Positions 63,844-64,000 of a stretch of 64,000 nucleotides of DNA are shown here, piece after piece. Each line of letters starts with the position of its first letter. The first letter of the stretch is position 1. The position numbers were made by a program, and so were the translations under genes. The notes below the pieces were generated by a model that saw only the letters and a list, made by a program, of their open reading frames with translations, did not search any database and was not told the DNA's origin. Source of the stretch: CAZDBA01 sp965224765 (GTDB lineage: Bacteria > Planctomycetota > Planctomycetia > Pirellulales > Pirellulaceae); the NCBI GenBank assembly GCA_965224765.1, contig CBDDAC010000029.1:620001-684000 (forward strand), given 5' to 3'.

Positions 63844-64000
63844 ATGCATATCATCAGAGGAAATGAAATTCCGTTCGAGCCGGCTTCCCACGAGGATCCG
63901 AGAAATCCAGGGGTGCTAAAAAGAGTCTTGGCCAAGAAAAGTGATTTGATACGTGGGCGTGTGCAGATGGTCAATTGGTCAAGGCTGCCCCAAGGCTCGT
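63844..64000 (+). CDS. Cupin-domain protein, N-terminal part (continues past window)
   Basis: ATG at 63844: MHIIRGNEIPFEPASHEDPRNPGVLKRVLAKKSDLIRGRVQMVNWSRLPQG and onward out of the window. The 'HEDP..PGvlKrvL...sdl..GrvqmvnWsrLp.G' opening is typical of small cupins that continue with a metal-binding H-x-H...E barrel. An alternative GTG at 63808 overlaps the kinase stop (GTGA) and would add 12 residues. The metal-site residues lie outside the window. Confidence 0.6.
   Translation, partial: MHIIRGNEIPFEPASHEDPRNPGVLKRVLAKKSDLIRGRVQMVNWSRLPQGS

Overview
The window looks like a piece of a Planctomycetota chromosome, most likely Pirellulales (Rhodopirellula/Mariniblastus-like). The signs are the paired DUF1549/DUF1553 and DUF1501 genes, a DUF1559 prepilin-type protein, a heme-binding DUF6797/beta-propeller giant protein, a SHD1-domain protein, an ECF sigma factor next to a kinase-like protein with an anti-sigma zinc motif, long RHS proteins, a PEP-CTERM-type tail, an orphan formaldehyde-activating-enzyme homologue, and several families of dispersed palindromes. 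This is inferred from gene content; no rRNA or tRNA gene was seen.

Layout. 0-2.4 kb: the tail of a GspE/PilB-like ATPase, a second degenerate copy, and a CvpA-like membrane protein. 2.4-9.1 kb: a secreted hydrolase-thioredoxin fusion interrupted by an in-frame TGA, then a sugar-acid cluster on the minus strand (TIM-barrel isomerase, aldo/keto reductase, lactonase-type amidohydrolase), facing a DUF6786-like protein coupled to a methyltransferase. 9-10 kb: a GxxExxY protein between nearly identical direct repeats. 10-17 kb: TlpA-like thioredoxin, NfeD-like protein, a 1042-residue kinase-TIR-P-loop ATPase fusion and a CPBP-like membrane protein. 17.5-29.2 kb: secreted and heme proteins typical of planctomycetes. 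Between 20.8 and 27.3 kb these carry about a dozen single-base frameshifts, most simply explained by a locally poor consensus. 29.5-38.7 kb: housekeeping and hypothetical genes, a Fae homologue, an Ntn-type hydrolase and an OPT transporter. 39-52.6 kb: an accessory island. A large-serine-recombinase element lies within an IS4-type transposase gene, with about 110-bp repeats on both sides; it is followed by a 2267-residue RHS protein with an adjacent ankyrin gene, itself bracketed by about 370-bp direct repeats. 52.6-57.4 kb: a PEP-CTERM-like protein, DUF1559, fasciclin, ECF sigma factor and a pseudokinase. 57.5-64 kb: a long NfeD/ClpP-like membrane protease, a PiT phosphate transporter with Ig-like domains spliced into a loop, its DUF47/PhoU-like partner, a divergent PhoR-like kinase lacking its HisKA core, and the start of a cupin gene.

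The strongest candidates for something undescribed are the kinase-TIR-ATPase fusion, the RHS/ankyrin toxin-immunity-like pair with an unrecognised cysteine-rich C-terminus, the PiT transporter with tandem cadherin-like domains, and the recombinase element nested in an IS4-type gene.
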